From CAYMZZ01 sp047600605 (GTDB taxonomy: Bacteria; Bacteroidota; Bacteroidia; Chitinophagales; Chitinophagaceae): a stretch of 64,000 nucleotides of DNA. A program made the translations under genes and the position numbers. The notes under the pieces were generated by a model, which saw only the letters and a program-made list of their open reading frames with translations, did no database searches and had not been told where the DNA came from. Of this stretch, positions 1 to 9,361 are shown piece after piece. Positions within the stretch are counted from its first letter, which is position 1; each line of letters opens with the position of its first letter. Where the stretch lies: NCBI GenBank assembly GCA_047600605.1, contig JASGKK010000002.1, forward strand, positions 744,001-808,000, given 5' to 3'.

Positions 1-1
1 C

Positions 2-1777
2 AATATTGATGCCTCAACCGCTGGCGCTACTTCTGCAATAGCTGCAGGATGGTTTTATGGTTTACTGATGATCCCCACCAACAATACCAATAATGCATAC
101 GGAATTGCCTCTATAGAATCTACTTCGGGAAATATTACAATCGAAGGCAGCGCCAGTCAGAACCAGAATGCCAACCATAATGCAGGGATTGCCTTATTCA
201 CCCAGAACGCGACTGCAGTAGCCCGGATAAAAAGTGTATCCGGCAATATAGATATCACCGGTAGCACACAAAATACCAGCAATCCTTCTTATGGCGGAAT
301 CTTTCTTACCGGTACCGGAAATGAACAGATCATATCACAAACCGGTAATATTACACTCAGCGGCAATTCGGCCAGTACCAGCTATCCAGGGATCAATGCC
401 AACTCAGACAGCCAGATCGGGTATGATGGTACAAACGCCTATAGCGGTAATATAACCCTGATAGCAGATCAGATTACACTGGCCGCGGCAGTGCAACTGA
501 GGTCAACTGGTAACTTGCAGGTGTATCCGGTTACTTCAACACGAGCAATCAATATTGCCGGTACAGGCGGGCTATCGCTGCCGGCTACTTTTTTTACCAG
601 CAATGCTGCAGATGGATTCAATAATATTCATATCGGAAATGGTAGCCAGACAGGCAATATACAACTGGCAGCGATTACTTTTCGCGACAATACTACGCTG
701 GAATCAAACGGCCTCGTAACACAAACCGGGGCTATAACAGCAAGCGGTCAGCGACTGCATCTGGCCGGTACAGCAGGTTCATTTGCTTTTACCAATGCCG
801 GTAACCAGGTTCAGTCTCTTTCGGCACAAACAGGTGCTTTACATTTTATTAATAGTACCGCATTACAACTGGAAAACATAAATATCGCAGGAGGGTTGCA
901 GGTGGAGACGCTCAGCGGTGATTTAACAGTGACGAATAATATTCATTCGGATAATACCGGGCCCGCCGCTATCCGTCTGTATGCGGATGCCAATAAGCTG
1001 GCTGGCGATGCTACGGGCGGAAATATTATTATAAGCGGCAGTCCATCTGTTACTACGGGCGCAGGAGGCCGCGCCTCACTTTATACGGGAAGTTCATCGG
1101 GCAGTACCGGTTTGCTGAGTCTTGTGGGAAGTTCTGCCAATGTCCGCGCAAATGTTGATGCCTTTACGCCTGCATTTTCTCCGGCACTGGGAGCTGGTAT
1201 TTATGCGTTGTACCGGGAGGTCAGTGTTGTACTGCCGGTCGGCCTTACCCGTTTTTCAGCTACTTGTCAATCAGGAGTTGTACAACTTAACTGGGCTACT
1301 GCCAGTGAACAGAACAATGATGGATTTTATCCGGAGAAAAGTACAGATGGCATAACCTGGCAGGAGATCGGGTTTGTAGAAGGTGCGGGCAACAGCAGTC
1401 AAACCAGATATTATCAGTACGCAGATAAAACAGGCTCCTCAGGTACTGTATACTACCGGCTCAGACAGATGGATTTCGATGGAAAGGCATATTACAGTAC
1501 TGTTATTGTCAATTCCTGTCAGGCCAATAAAGCCGGATTAATGAACGTAATACTTGCTCCCAATCCGGCAGGTTCGGTTACCTACCTGAAGTTTTTGCCT
1601 GGCAACGCCACGGTAGTGCAGTATTCATTAGTATCAATGTCGGGAACATCGCTTCTGAATGGAAAATGGTCAGGCACAGAGGCCTCGCTTGATTTATCCG
1701 GCATGGCCAATGGTGTGTATTTGCTACGCCTTACAACAGATAGGGAAACCCGGACAATAAGAGTCGTTAGAAAATAA
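2..1777 (+). CDS. T9SS-sorted surface protein, 5' partial
   Basis: The reading frame is open from base 2, so the true start lies left of the window. The first ~390 visible residues are Gly/Ser/Asn/Thr-rich with recurring units such as SGNITIEGS, SGNIDITGS and TGNITLSGN, like the beta-helical repeats of filamentous-haemagglutinin-type adhesins. A beta-sandwich segment beginning VGLTRFSATC and holding LNWATASEQNNDGF follows, of a kind common just before sorting tails in Bacteroidota. The last ~75 residues (LAPNPAGSVTYLKF to the end, with NGVYLLRL) match a type A T9SS sorting domain. I infer Sec export, then T9SS secretion or attachment at the cell surface, perhaps as an adhesin. The substrate or partner cannot be told. 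It converges on the next gene with an 18-base gap. Confidence 0.85.
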   Translation, partial: NIDASTAGATSAIAAGWFYGLLMIPTNNTNNAYGIASIESTSGNITIEGSASQNQNANHNAGIALFTQNATAVARIKSVSGNIDITGSTQNTSNPSYGGIFLTGTGNEQIISQTGNITLSGNSASTSYPGINANSDSQIGYDGTNAYSGNITLIADQITLAAAVQLRSTGNLQVYPVTSTRAINIAGTGGLSLPATFFTSNAADGFNNIHIGNGSQTGNIQLAAITFRDNTTLESNGLVTQTGAITASGQRLHLAGTAGSFAFTNAGNQVQSLSAQTGALHFINSTALQLENINIAGGLQVETLSGDLTVTNNIHSDNTGPAAIRLYADANKLAGDATGGNIIISGSPSVTTGAGGRASLYTGSSSGSTGLLSLVGSSANVRANVDAFTPAFSPALGAGIYALYREVSVVLPVGLTRFSATCQSGVVQLNWATASEQNNDGFYPEKSTDGITWQEIGFVEGAGNSSQTRYYQYADKTGSSGTVYYRLRQMDFDGKAYYSTVIVNSCQANKAGLMNVILAPNPAGSVTYLKFLPGNATVVQYSLVSMSGTSLLNGKWSGTEASLDLSGMANGVYLLRLTTDRETRTIRVVRK

Positions 1778-1795
1778 TCAGTACGAAAAGCAGGA

Positions 1796-2455
1796 TCATT
1801 CCTGTCTGAACTCTTCTATCTCCCTGTAAAACTCCTGGGCCCTCATGACATATCCGGCTCCGGAGCCGGCAATCAGCTTTCTGAACCATTTTTTGCGCAG
1901 GTTTTCCGGCTTATGCTGTTTGTATAGCCAGTAAGAGAGGAAGGTAAATGAGCCGGTCAATACTACCTGGAGAATAACATACCCCGTACCTACATCCTGC
2001 GGAAACCATTTACTGCTCAGGAAAAACGTAGTAAAGAAAGGAAACTGCAGGCACATGATACGCCCGTGCCGGATGATGGATAACTGGAGCTTCAGTAACT
2101 GGTTCTGTATCTCCACAACAGTGCCGTTGTAGTTGATGTTGTTTGTCCAGATAAGATGACGGATATAATCGGCAAACCCCTTTACATTGATCAGGAAAAT
2201 AATACCAATGGAAATAATAAAGTAGTTGCTGGCCGGTGAATAATGCCGGATGGCATAGGTCAGCAAAAAGCCCAGCAACAGCAGATAAATTACAAAAGCG
2301 ATGATACCGCTCTGTTTCAGCCGTATCAAGCCTTTTAGGGTGTTGGAGGCCTTTTGGTTTATAAGCTCTTTTATTATCAGGCGGTTGATAGCCAGCGACT
2401 GATCAATTTTCTGGTAATGTTCTTTCCATAAAAGAACAAAGTTCGACTCTTCCAT
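1796..2455 (-). CDS. Four-helix membrane protein paired with ECF sigma factor
   Basis: 219 residues from the ATG at 2455, one base after the sigma-factor stop; a longer form from 2479 would overlap the sigma gene and is less likely. About four hydrophobic segments are visible, near residues 50-70 (IIAFVIYLLLLGFLLTYAI), 78-97, 134-150 and 163-182, with a charged N-terminal ~45 residues and a basic C-terminus. No named domain is recognised. Tight coupling to the sigma gene suggests a regulatory membrane partner, possibly an anti-sigma factor, but no zinc-binding anti-sigma motif (HxxxCxxC) is present, so this is inference from position. Confidence 0.75.
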   Translation of the reverse strand: MEESNFVLLWKEHYQKIDQSLAINRLIIKELINQKASNTLKGLIRLKQSGIIAFVIYLLLLGFLLTYAIRHYSPASNYFIISIGIIFLINVKGFADYIRHLIWTNNINYNGTVVEIQNQLLKLQLSIIRHGRIMCLQFPFFTTFFLSSKWFPQDVGTGYVILQVVLTGSFTFLSYWLYKQHKPENLRKKWFRKLIAGSGAGYVMRAQEFYREIEEFRQE

Positions 2456-2456
2456 A

Positions 2457-2960
2457 TTATTCTTTTTTTGCCTCTGCAAATTGTTGTTTGAGTTTGTTTT
2501 TTATTCGTGCGATCTTAGTAGCCACATTGGTTTCGGATATACCCATTATGTCTGCTATTTCGCGGTAGGTCTTTTCTTCAAGATAAAGCAGCATAAGTGC
2601 CCGGTCCAGTTCTTTCAGACCGGAAATGAATTGTTGCAGAATAGCCAGGTCGGTTTCTTTTTCTTCGTTGCCTGTATCGTCGCCGATGCTCAATATGGTT
2701 TCCGTTATTTCCAGCGAAGCAGGGCCGGCAACTTTCTCTCTCCGGTAAAATGAGATGGCCACATTAAGGGCAATCCTGTATATCCAGGTGCTGTACCGGA
2801 AACGGCTGTCATATTTATCAAATGACTTCCAGAGCTGAAAGATGATTTCCTGTATCAGATCTTTTCGGTCTTCTGCATGGTGGCAATAACTATTGGCCAC
2901 TTTGTACAGAATCCCCTTGTGGTCATCCAGAACAGAAAGAAAATCTTCTTCATTGACCAT
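2457..2960 (-). CDS. ECF-type RNA polymerase sigma-70 factor
   Basis: 167 residues, the usual ECF size. Region 2 spans about residues 10-80, with DLIQEIIFQLWKSFDKYD and the DNA-melting segment STWIYRIALNVAISFYRR. Region 4 is about 110-162, with a helix-turn-helix reading YREIADIMGISETNVATKI. The linker between them is short, so no region 3 is present. It directs RNA polymerase to a specific promoter set and is probably held inactive by a partner, for which the next gene (one base away) is the candidate. No target promoters can be assigned from this window. Confidence 0.93.
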   Translation of the reverse strand: MVNEEDFLSVLDDHKGILYKVANSYCHHAEDRKDLIQEIIFQLWKSFDKYDSRFRYSTWIYRIALNVAISFYRREKVAGPASLEITETILSIGDDTGNEEKETDLAILQQFISGLKELDRALMLLYLEEKTYREIADIMGISETNVATKIARIKNKLKQQFAEAKKE

Positions 2961-3078
2961 TGACGGAAAATTTTAGTCCAGGCAATGGCTGCGAGCAAGA
3001 AGACCGGCAGATGAAGCAAAGTGGCATAGTAAACGTATAATTAAGAGATATTTCCTTAATTATTCGCAGCGGGGCTGT

Positions 3079-3108
3079 AAAAATCACAAGAGGGGCGTGA
3101 TTTTTTTT
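3079..3108. terminator. Intrinsic terminator after the nos operon
   Basis: A perfect stem AAAAATCAC / GTGATTTTT (3079-3087 and 3097-3105) has a nine-base loop and T/A runs on both sides, so it can work in both directions. It lies 31 bases beyond the stop of the truncated-haemoglobin gene and would end the leftward nos transcript before the sigma-factor promoter. Confidence 0.7.
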
Positions 3109-3138
3109 CAAAGAATACAGAAAAAGCCGGTAAAGAGC

Positions 3139-3528
3139 CTATTGTATTGATTTTGAGGCATCCAGAATTTTGATGCGCATCACAGTGGAAATGCTGAGCG
3201 CCCGCTGCTTGGCCAGCAATGCTTTTTCTCCCTCAAACAACTCGTCTACTGTTGCTGTAAAGAGAGAAAGCCAGGCCTGGAAATATTCTGGCTGAAAGGG
3301 ATATTTTTTATGCATGCGCCTGTGAGAGGCAATAGGATTGCCGGCGTAATTTCCGGTAAAAAAAAGGGCATTCTCCCAGAAATCATACATGATCTGCAGA
3401 TGACGGTCCCAGTTTACATTGAATTGCTCTGTGAAAACCGGCCCGATTATGGGGTCGTTCTTCACCTTTTCATAAAAGGTGTCTACCAGCAACTGCACAT
3501 CACTATGTGTCTTAATATCCTTTTTCAT
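3139..3528 (-). CDS. Group III truncated haemoglobin
   Basis: 129 residues, typical of the TrHb3 family. Recognisable elements are DVQLLVDTFYEKVKNDP near the N-terminus, FTEQFNVNWDRHLQIMYDFW in the B-E region, and the proximal-histidine helix ASHRRMHKKYPFQPEYFQAW. Such proteins bind haem and react with NO or O2. It is the last gene of the leftward nos operon, 12 bases after nosY. Together with the RIC repair protein across the divergent promoter, this suggests NO protection or NO/O2 sensing during denitrification. The exact reaction cannot be read from sequence. Confidence 0.9.
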   Translation of the reverse strand: MKKDIKTHSDVQLLVDTFYEKVKNDPIIGPVFTEQFNVNWDRHLQIMYDFWENALFFTGNYAGNPIASHRRMHKKYPFQPEYFQAWLSLFTATVDELFEGEKALLAKQRALSISTVMRIKILDASKSIQ

Positions 3529-3540
3529 AATACAACACGT

Positions 3541-4308
3541 TTACAAATCTTTTCGATTGAATCTTCGAAGCGATAACCAAAACGTGAGTGTGGCCCAGGT
3601 GAGTAATACAAAGATGGCAATCAGAAATCCGGTACCTGTGCCAAACAATTCCCTGAAAACGGCGCCGGTATATCCCATAAGGGCCGACATGTCCATTTTA
3701 AGCAGTATCAGTATCCGACCCAGGTCAATAGGGTTGAACATGGCAGCGGTTACCATAAATTTTTCGAGCGGGTAGTCCTGAAACTGAAACAGGATAAATA
3801 ATACCAGTCCATCAAATAAAAGCGAAAAATACAGCCAGAGGAAAATTGCAATACCAATGCCCTTGGCCTTGTCGCGTGTGATGACGGCTGCAAGCATCGC
3901 AATGGCCACAAAGATGGTGGTGAGGAGGAGGCCCATACCAGTCATCACCAGGGCAATGTCTGCCGGGGCATAAAGAAGGGCCGGAATACCTGTGCCGATC
4001 AGGAAAGAGGTGCATAATGAACCGGCAAGCCCGGCAAAAAGGCTGGTCCAGATATGTTTTCGCCGCAATGGCTGACTTACCAGCAATTCAATAAACTCAA
4101 GACTGTTGTATATATAAATGGTTGAAAAAATGATTGATACCAGCGGCACAATGATGAGTACAATATTGAGCAGGCTGAGCAATCCTTTGGCACTATTATC
4201 TTCGAGGTTGAATACACTCATAGATAAAATGAACAGGAACAGGGTGTATCCTATCACAATTTTATTGCGCAGTATATCGGTGAAAACATATTTCAGGATC
4301 TTTTTCAT
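3541..4308 (-). CDS. nosY: NosY-type ABC transporter permease
   Basis: 255 residues with about six transmembrane segments (for example VIGYTLFLFILSMSVF near the N-terminus and FLIAIFVLLTWATLTFWL near the C-terminus). The segment FSTIYIYNSLEFIELLVSQP is typical of NosY/ABC-2-type permeases. NosDFY is known to supply sulfur or copper-maturation capacity for the CuZ centre of nitrous oxide reductase in the periplasm. The gene starts five bases after the restored nosF stop, so the two subunits are translated together. If the nosF frameshift is real, this permease lacks its usual ATPase. Confidence 0.9.
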   Translation of the reverse strand: MKKILKYVFTDILRNKIVIGYTLFLFILSMSVFNLEDNSAKGLLSLLNIVLIIVPLVSIIFSTIYIYNSLEFIELLVSQPLRRKHIWTSLFAGLAGSLCTSFLIGTGIPALLYAPADIALVMTGMGLLLTTIFVAIAMLAAVITRDKAKGIGIAIFLWLYFSLLFDGLVLFILFQFQDYPLEKFMVTAAMFNPIDLGRILILLKMDMSALMGYTGAVFRELFGTGTGFLIAIFVLLTWATLTFWLSLRRFNRKDL

Positions 4309-4312
4309 GTGT

Positions 4313-5021
4313 TCATTTTTTCATCACGGCGGCAATAGCTTTCGATAATTTTTGCTCACCGGTATCATGCTTTAGTTCATCGAGCTTTTTGTGAAAGACA
4401 AGTTGCCCTTCCTGCAGGTATATGATCTGCGTGATCAGGTCATCGAGTTCGCTGAGTATGTGTGAGGTGATCAGGATCAGTTTTCCTTTCGATTTTTCCA
4501 GTATGATCTTTTCTTTCAGCTTTTCGGCCGAAACCGGGTCGAAGGCCGGCAGTAGGTTCGTCGAGGATCAGGATATCGGGGTTGAATAAAAAGGCCAGCG
4601 AGGCACTTACTTTCTGACGGGTGCCACCAGAAAGTGTACGCATGCGTTTACCCAGCAACTGAGGAAGGCCAAACTCTTCCAGCAGCGATTCATCCAGTGG
4701 CTGATTGCCCGCCCCCTTCCGGATATCTTTCATCATATTAAATACCTGTCCAATGGTCATATTATCAGGGTACCGGCCGATCTGAGGCATATAACCGATA
4801 TTTTTCCGGTATTGCCAGTCGTGCAGGATATTTTTTCCATTAAAGGTGATAAAACCGCTATCGGGAACTACCATTCCCAGGATACATTTGATAAAAGTGG
4901 TTTTGCCGCTGCCATTTGGGCCGATCAGCGCGATACACTCTCCGCGTGTACAGTTGACCGACACATTGTTAAGTGCTTTCAGCTTGCCAAAATGCTTGGT
5001 TACATTATTTGCGATGATCAT
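4313..5021 (-). pseudogene. nosF: nosF ABC ATPase, frameshifted at the D-loop
   Basis: ATP-binding subunit of the NosDFY maturation transporter. The N-terminal 160 residues are normal: Walker A GPNGSGKTTF (34-43), signature LSGGTRQKVS and Walker B LILDEPTAGL. An extra base at 4542/4543 then turns the expected GLDPVSAEK into GLRPGFGRK, and the frame runs out of register to a stop at 4440 (193 residues). Removing one base restores an intact 235-residue protein, continuing with LTSHILSEL-type D-loop/H-loop sequence and ending KAIAAVMKK, with stop at 4313-4315 next to nosY. The start overlaps the nosD stop as ATGA. Either a genuine inactivating insertion in this isolate or a one-base sequence error; intact neighbours favour an error or a very recent mutation. 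Confidence 0.85.
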
Positions 5022-6253
5022 AATGCTAGCGGTTTCATGGCCGGAAAATTATCTTTCAGGTTTTCCGGGGTTAATGAGGGCAATACTTTTTCTGACTGAT
5101 CCAGCAGCGATGTCATAAAGCTTCTGTAGAGCATCATGGCAGCCGGATTTTTTTCTACAATCATCGAATACAGGCTTACCGGCCGGTAGGGCACATCGCC
5201 TGTATTGTCTCTGTTAAGATCATAACCCTGGTATTTGTCCCAGTAGTTGTGATCAAAACTGTTTAATACGAGTGAACCATTCGTGCCTACATCAAAACTG
5301 TTCAGAAAGAAATTATTGCGGCTGATACTATTGTCCATGCAACTGGCCTGTATTTTCAGACCCCATCCATTGCTGCTGAATGTATTTTTTTCGACCTGTA
5401 TGCGGCTGGCACCTTCCATATAAATACCGCTGGTGTTTTTAGTAAAGCGATTGCCGTTGATATAACTGTCTGATATTTCTTTCAGCAGCAGGCCATAAGC
5501 TGCATCGCCCCAGTTTTCTTCAAAAAAATTGTGAAACATTTTCACGCCATGCGAATACATGACGGCCACGCCGGCGCCATTGGCTTTGAAAATATTGGAG
5601 ATATAGGCATCATTATGCGAAAACATAAAATGCAGACCATAGCGCACATTGTGATGTGAATTATTTCGCCAGATTACCGAATGTGTCACAAATTCGAAAT
5701 AGATACCATCGCGATGGCCGGTAATGGTATTGGCGATGATCTTCATGCTATCGCTTTTCCAGCAGTGTATACCGTTACCGCTTTCTACCTCGGCTTTGTT
5801 GTAGGAAGTGATCCTGTTTTTTTCGATTGTACAGTTAGTTCCCTGGAGGGAGTAAATGCCAAAAAAGTTATTATCGAGGATGTTATTGCGGATGCTGACG
5901 TCGCGCGCCTGAATGATCTTGATACCAGCGAGGTCTTCGAGGCTGGAATAACCGGAGTTGATGATCCGGAAACCTTCTACCAGCACATTGCTGGCGCGGA
6001 TAGTAAGAACCTGGTTTTTTTGCTGCCCATCAAGTACGGGGTAGTTAAGACCGATGAGGGAAACCGGTTTGCTGACTATAAGGGAGCCTTCGGTGTACGT
6101 TCCCGCACCAACCAGTATGGAGTCGCCCGCCTGGGCCAGATCCAGCGCAGGCCGGATGCTCGTGATAGTTTCCTTTTTCCCCACCCGTATTACCTTCGCT
6201 GATACGAGTGTAGTACAAAAAAGGATGAATGCTATGGTAATGGCGACTTTCAT
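5018..6253 (-). CDS. nosD: NosD copper-site maturation protein
   Basis: 411 residues. A Sec signal peptide (about residues 1-19, ending LVSA) is followed by a right-handed parallel beta-helix made of short repeats (for example VSIRNNILDNNFFGIYS, NCTIEKNRITSYN, MKIIANTITGHRDG). This is the carbohydrate-binding/CASH-like fold of periplasmic NosD, which works with NosF and NosY to build the copper-sulfide CuZ cluster of nitrous oxide reductase. Its ATG overlaps the nosL stop and its stop overlaps the nosF start, both as ATGA, showing translational coupling across the operon. Confidence 0.93.
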   Translation of the reverse strand: MKVAITIAFILFCTTLVSAKVIRVGKKETITSIRPALDLAQAGDSILVGAGTYTEGSLIVSKPVSLIGLNYPVLDGQQKNQVLTIRASNVLVEGFRIINSGYSSLEDLAGIKIIQARDVSIRNNILDNNFFGIYSLQGTNCTIEKNRITSYNKAEVESGNGIHCWKSDSMKIIANTITGHRDGIYFEFVTHSVIWRNNSHHNVRYGLHFMFSHNDAYISNIFKANGAGVAVMYSHGVKMFHNFFEENWGDAAYGLLLKEISDSYINGNRFTKNTSGIYMEGASRIQVEKNTFSSNGWGLKIQASCMDNSISRNNFFLNSFDVGTNGSLVLNSFDHNYWDKYQGYDLNRDNTGDVPYRPVSLYSMIVEKNPAAMMLYRSFMTSLLDQSEKVLPSLTPENLKDNFPAMKPLAL

Positions 6254-7269
6254 TGTTTACCCACTTCTGCCCACGATAGTATATCTCCTTTGAACTGGCC
6301 GGCTACCTGCTGCAGCGAATCTTTATTGCTGAATGCTGCAATATTGCCTCCCATGGGCGATTTGAGATCGGCGCTCTGTAGAAAAAACGCTTCATTGACA
6401 TTGACCAGGGAATGATTGCCGGAAAAGTCGGTAAAGTAAATGGCCGCTATATCCTTATCAGCAATATCCTTTTTGAGATAAGCCAGCACGCAGTGGGCAT
6501 CGTCAAACTTGAATATTTTTCCTTTTTTACTAATGATCTCTGCACCGTAACGTACATCGCTGATGGTCATTTTACAAAAAGTGCAGCCATCTGTACCCGG
6601 TTTGATGGGCTCGGGAGCAGTAGAGCAGCTATTTAGCAAAACGGTCAGCAGGCCAATAGCAATTATATTGACAAGCGCTGGTTTTTTTATGCTTCCTTTT
6701 TTTCTTTTCCAGGAGAGCACTACACAGAGCAGTGCCAGCGCACCGACGCCTATGAATATCCAGCCACCTGTATGGGGGAAAGAGTAGGCACTGAAGTTGA
6801 GCAATTGCTTGTAGCCAATAAGTGGGGGCTGATAGCTCATGCCGGGTACCTGGATAGCGGCATCCGGATTAAGGTTGTGTCCATAGTTGTATTCCCATTT
6901 ATAGAAATCGATCATGGCCACTATACCAAAAACCAGGAAAAGAATAAAAACGATGTACAGTATTTTTTTTCGCCCTGCTATTGCTGCAGCCAGAAACAGC
7001 ACCGCAAACAGGCCAATAAGCCAGGGAAGAATGGTAAATTCTATAAAATCGCTGGTGTGCAATGTTTTCATACCGATATAATGGTTTAATCCATTAATGA
7101 TATCAACATTGCCTCCCAGCTTATTGGGATATATCAGCAGGGATAAGCCTTCAGGATATTGCGGCGCTATAAGGTCTATTTTCCACAAGGGAACAAAAAG
7201 GACTGCTGTCAGTGCCACAGCACATACTGCTAGCAACACCCTGCTGATAATACCAATTTTGTTTTTCAT
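6250..7269 (-). CDS. nosL: NosL with an N-terminal multi-helix membrane domain
   Basis: 339 residues, about twice a classical NosL. Residues ~1-190 hold about five membrane helices (for example ISRVLLAVCAVALTAVLFV and FIGVGALALLCVVLSW) with an unusual exposed segment. A further hydrophobic stretch, IIAIGLLTVLLNSC, resembles a lipoprotein signal in the middle of the chain. After it (~215-339) comes the NosL domain with the copper-binding motif DGCTFCKMTISD. NosL delivers Cu(I) to apo-NosZ. The N-terminal domain occupies the position that the separate small membrane protein NosB has in other clade II clusters; a NosB-like role is inference. The gene lies 68 bases after nosZ. Confidence 0.88.
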   Translation of the reverse strand: MKNKIGIISRVLLAVCAVALTAVLFVPLWKIDLIAPQYPEGLSLLIYPNKLGGNVDIINGLNHYIGMKTLHTSDFIEFTILPWLIGLFAVLFLAAAIAGRKKILYIVFILFLVFGIVAMIDFYKWEYNYGHNLNPDAAIQVPGMSYQPPLIGYKQLLNFSAYSFPHTGGWIFIGVGALALLCVVLSWKRKKGSIKKPALVNIIAIGLLTVLLNSCSTAPEPIKPGTDGCTFCKMTISDVRYGAEIISKKGKIFKFDDAHCVLAYLKKDIADKDIAAIYFTDFSGNHSLVNVNEAFFLQSADLKSPMGGNIAAFSNKDSLQQVAGQFKGDILSWAEVGKQ

Positions 7270-7337
7270 GATCTTTTATTAAAAGGATCGGTTATTTCTG
7301 TTATTCCGGGTTTCGGATCAATGGAACAGCCGGCATA

Positions 7338-9335
7338 TTATTTAGCTCCGCCGCCAATACTGTCAGCAGGAAGGTTTTTGCCTGTGCTGAAGGTCAGCGG
7401 TATGTTGCTGCCGGCTGGTGATACGCGTAAATAGCCCTGCATTTCCTGGTGTAAGGCACTGCAGAAATCGGTACAGTAGAAAGGATACATACCTGTACGA
7501 TCCGGCACCCATTTGAGGGTAGATGTTTCGCCCGGCATGATCAGCAATTCTGCATTGTTAGCGCCTTTGATGGCAAAGCCATGTGGTACATCCCAGTCCT
7601 GCTCCAGGTTAGTGACGTGGAAGTATACTTCATCGCCAAGCCTGATGCCTTCAATATTGTCGGGGGCAAAGTGTGAGCGGATAGATGTCATATAAATATG
7701 CACCTTGTTGCCTTCCCTGACCACTTTACTTTCACCTTCTCCTTTGGTCACATAAGGGTGGGCATTCTCATTGATGTTGTAAAATTTCTTTGAATTTTTA
7801 CTGATCAGATCTGCCGGTACTGATTGTGCATAGTGCGGCTCTCCGATGGTGGGGAAGTCAAGTATGAGCTGCATTTTGTCTCCACTGATATCATAGATCT
7901 GTGCACTCTGGGCCAGTTCAGGTCCGGTAGGCAGGAAACGGTCTTTGGTAATTTTATTATAAGCTACCAGGTATTTGCCGTATGGTTTCCGGGTATCACC
8001 GCCGGGTACAGACAGGTGACCAACGGAATAATAAGTAGGAGCACGGTCAAGTACTTTAAGGTCTTTGATATTCCATTTCACCACTTCACTGGATACAAAG
8101 AAGGAGGTATACGCATTACCATTTCCGTCAAACTCGGTGTGCAAGGGGCCGAGACCGGGTTTTTGTACTTCGCCATACAGGGCTGATTCATATTTTACCA
8201 CAGGTATGCCATCGTATTCGCCGGCAAAATCTTTGGCAGCGATCGCTTTCTGCAGTTTATCGAAACTGAATACAGGAATCAATGCAGCCAGTTTGCCACT
8301 TCCCACAATGTATTCGCCGGTGGGATCTACATCGCAACCGTGAGGAGATTTGGGGCAGGGTATCATGTAGCAGATATCTTTCAGTTCTTTTACATCCAGC
8401 ACGATTACCTCATTTTTTGTTTCGGATTTGGCTGTATGTGTTTTTTCGTCATAGACATTGCGTACATATTTGGCTGGCATCCGTTTTCCTTTTCCGGCTT
8501 TAAGATATTCTTCTGCTTTTTTCCAGTTTACGGCCATAATGAAGTCTTTGTCTTTTTGTGACGCATTTACTTCCAGCAGCGTATTGGCCTGTTCTGAGTT
8601 ATAGCAGGAGAAAAAGAACCAACCATGTGATTTGCCTTTACCGGCATGGCTCAGGTCAAAATTGACACCGGGGCATTCCAGTTGAAAGGAAATATCCATA
8701 CTGCCGGTATTTTTATCAACACCAATGAAGCTGATATATGCTTTAAAATTCTTTTTGTAGGTGTTGATCGGCACATCGCCATTGGCATTGTCGGGGGGAA
8801 CACTGAAGCGTGTACCAGCCACTACATATTCTGTGTTTTCTGTGATAAAAGGAGAGGAGTGGTTGCCGGCGCTGTTGGGCAGTTCAATGATTTCGGCGGT
8901 TCTGAAGGTGGTAAGGTCGATACGGGCCACGCGAGGTGTATTATTACCGTTGCCAAATACCCATCTGCCGTCTACTTCACCGTTGGTCTGTGATAGTTCA
9001 GTATGGTGCAGATCATCCCAGGGTACAAATCCCCTGGTGGTATTGAGCATGGCCTTTGTCTCTTCGCTATAACCATATCCTTTTTCGGGATCCACCGAAA
9101 AGACGGGGATTACCCGAAGTAGGCGACCCGAAGGCAGGCCATATACACTCAGCTGACCGCTGAAGCCGCCCGATACAAAATTGTAGAATTCATCGTATTT
9201 GCCCGGAGCCACATAGGCTTTGGCAGCCGCGTCGCCACTTACCGCGCTTTTGGCATTGTTGGGTTTGCAGGAGTAGTTTGTTGCCAGCACGCAGGTAAGT
9301 AATACTGCCAGGCTCCAGGGAGTAATTTTTTTCAT
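7338..9335 (-). CDS. nosZ: Nitrous oxide reductase, clade II (Sec/lipoprotein type)
   Basis: 665 residues; reduces N2O to N2. The N-terminus is a Sec-type lipoprotein signal (lipobox LATNYSC, Cys23) with no twin-arginine motif, which marks the atypical clade II enzymes. The central beta-propeller carries histidine-rich CuZ-ligand regions: DDLHHTELSQTNGEVDGRW, SHGWFFFSCYNSEQ, KSPHGCDVDPTGEYI and LGPLHTEFDGNGNAYTSFF. The C-terminal cupredoxin domain has the binuclear CuA motif YCTDFCSALHQEM (C-x3-C-x3-H-x2-M). All key ligands look intact. It follows the cytochrome c gene by 26 bases and precedes its maturation genes, so the product is probably anchored on the periplasmic side. Confidence 0.97.
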   Translation of the reverse strand: MKKITPWSLAVLLTCVLATNYSCKPNNAKSAVSGDAAAKAYVAPGKYDEFYNFVSGGFSGQLSVYGLPSGRLLRVIPVFSVDPEKGYGYSEETKAMLNTTRGFVPWDDLHHTELSQTNGEVDGRWVFGNGNNTPRVARIDLTTFRTAEIIELPNSAGNHSSPFITENTEYVVAGTRFSVPPDNANGDVPINTYKKNFKAYISFIGVDKNTGSMDISFQLECPGVNFDLSHAGKGKSHGWFFFSCYNSEQANTLLEVNASQKDKDFIMAVNWKKAEEYLKAGKGKRMPAKYVRNVYDEKTHTAKSETKNEVIVLDVKELKDICYMIPCPKSPHGCDVDPTGEYIVGSGKLAALIPVFSFDKLQKAIAAKDFAGEYDGIPVVKYESALYGEVQKPGLGPLHTEFDGNGNAYTSFFVSSEVVKWNIKDLKVLDRAPTYYSVGHLSVPGGDTRKPYGKYLVAYNKITKDRFLPTGPELAQSAQIYDISGDKMQLILDFPTIGEPHYAQSVPADLISKNSKKFYNINENAHPYVTKGEGESKVVREGNKVHIYMTSIRSHFAPDNIEGIRLGDEVYFHVTNLEQDWDVPHGFAIKGANNAELLIMPGETSTLKWVPDRTGMYPFYCTDFCSALHQEMQGYLRVSPAGSNIPLTFSTGKNLPADSIGGGAK

Positions 9336-9361
9336 ATTCGTAGTTTTAGTGATCTCAGGTA

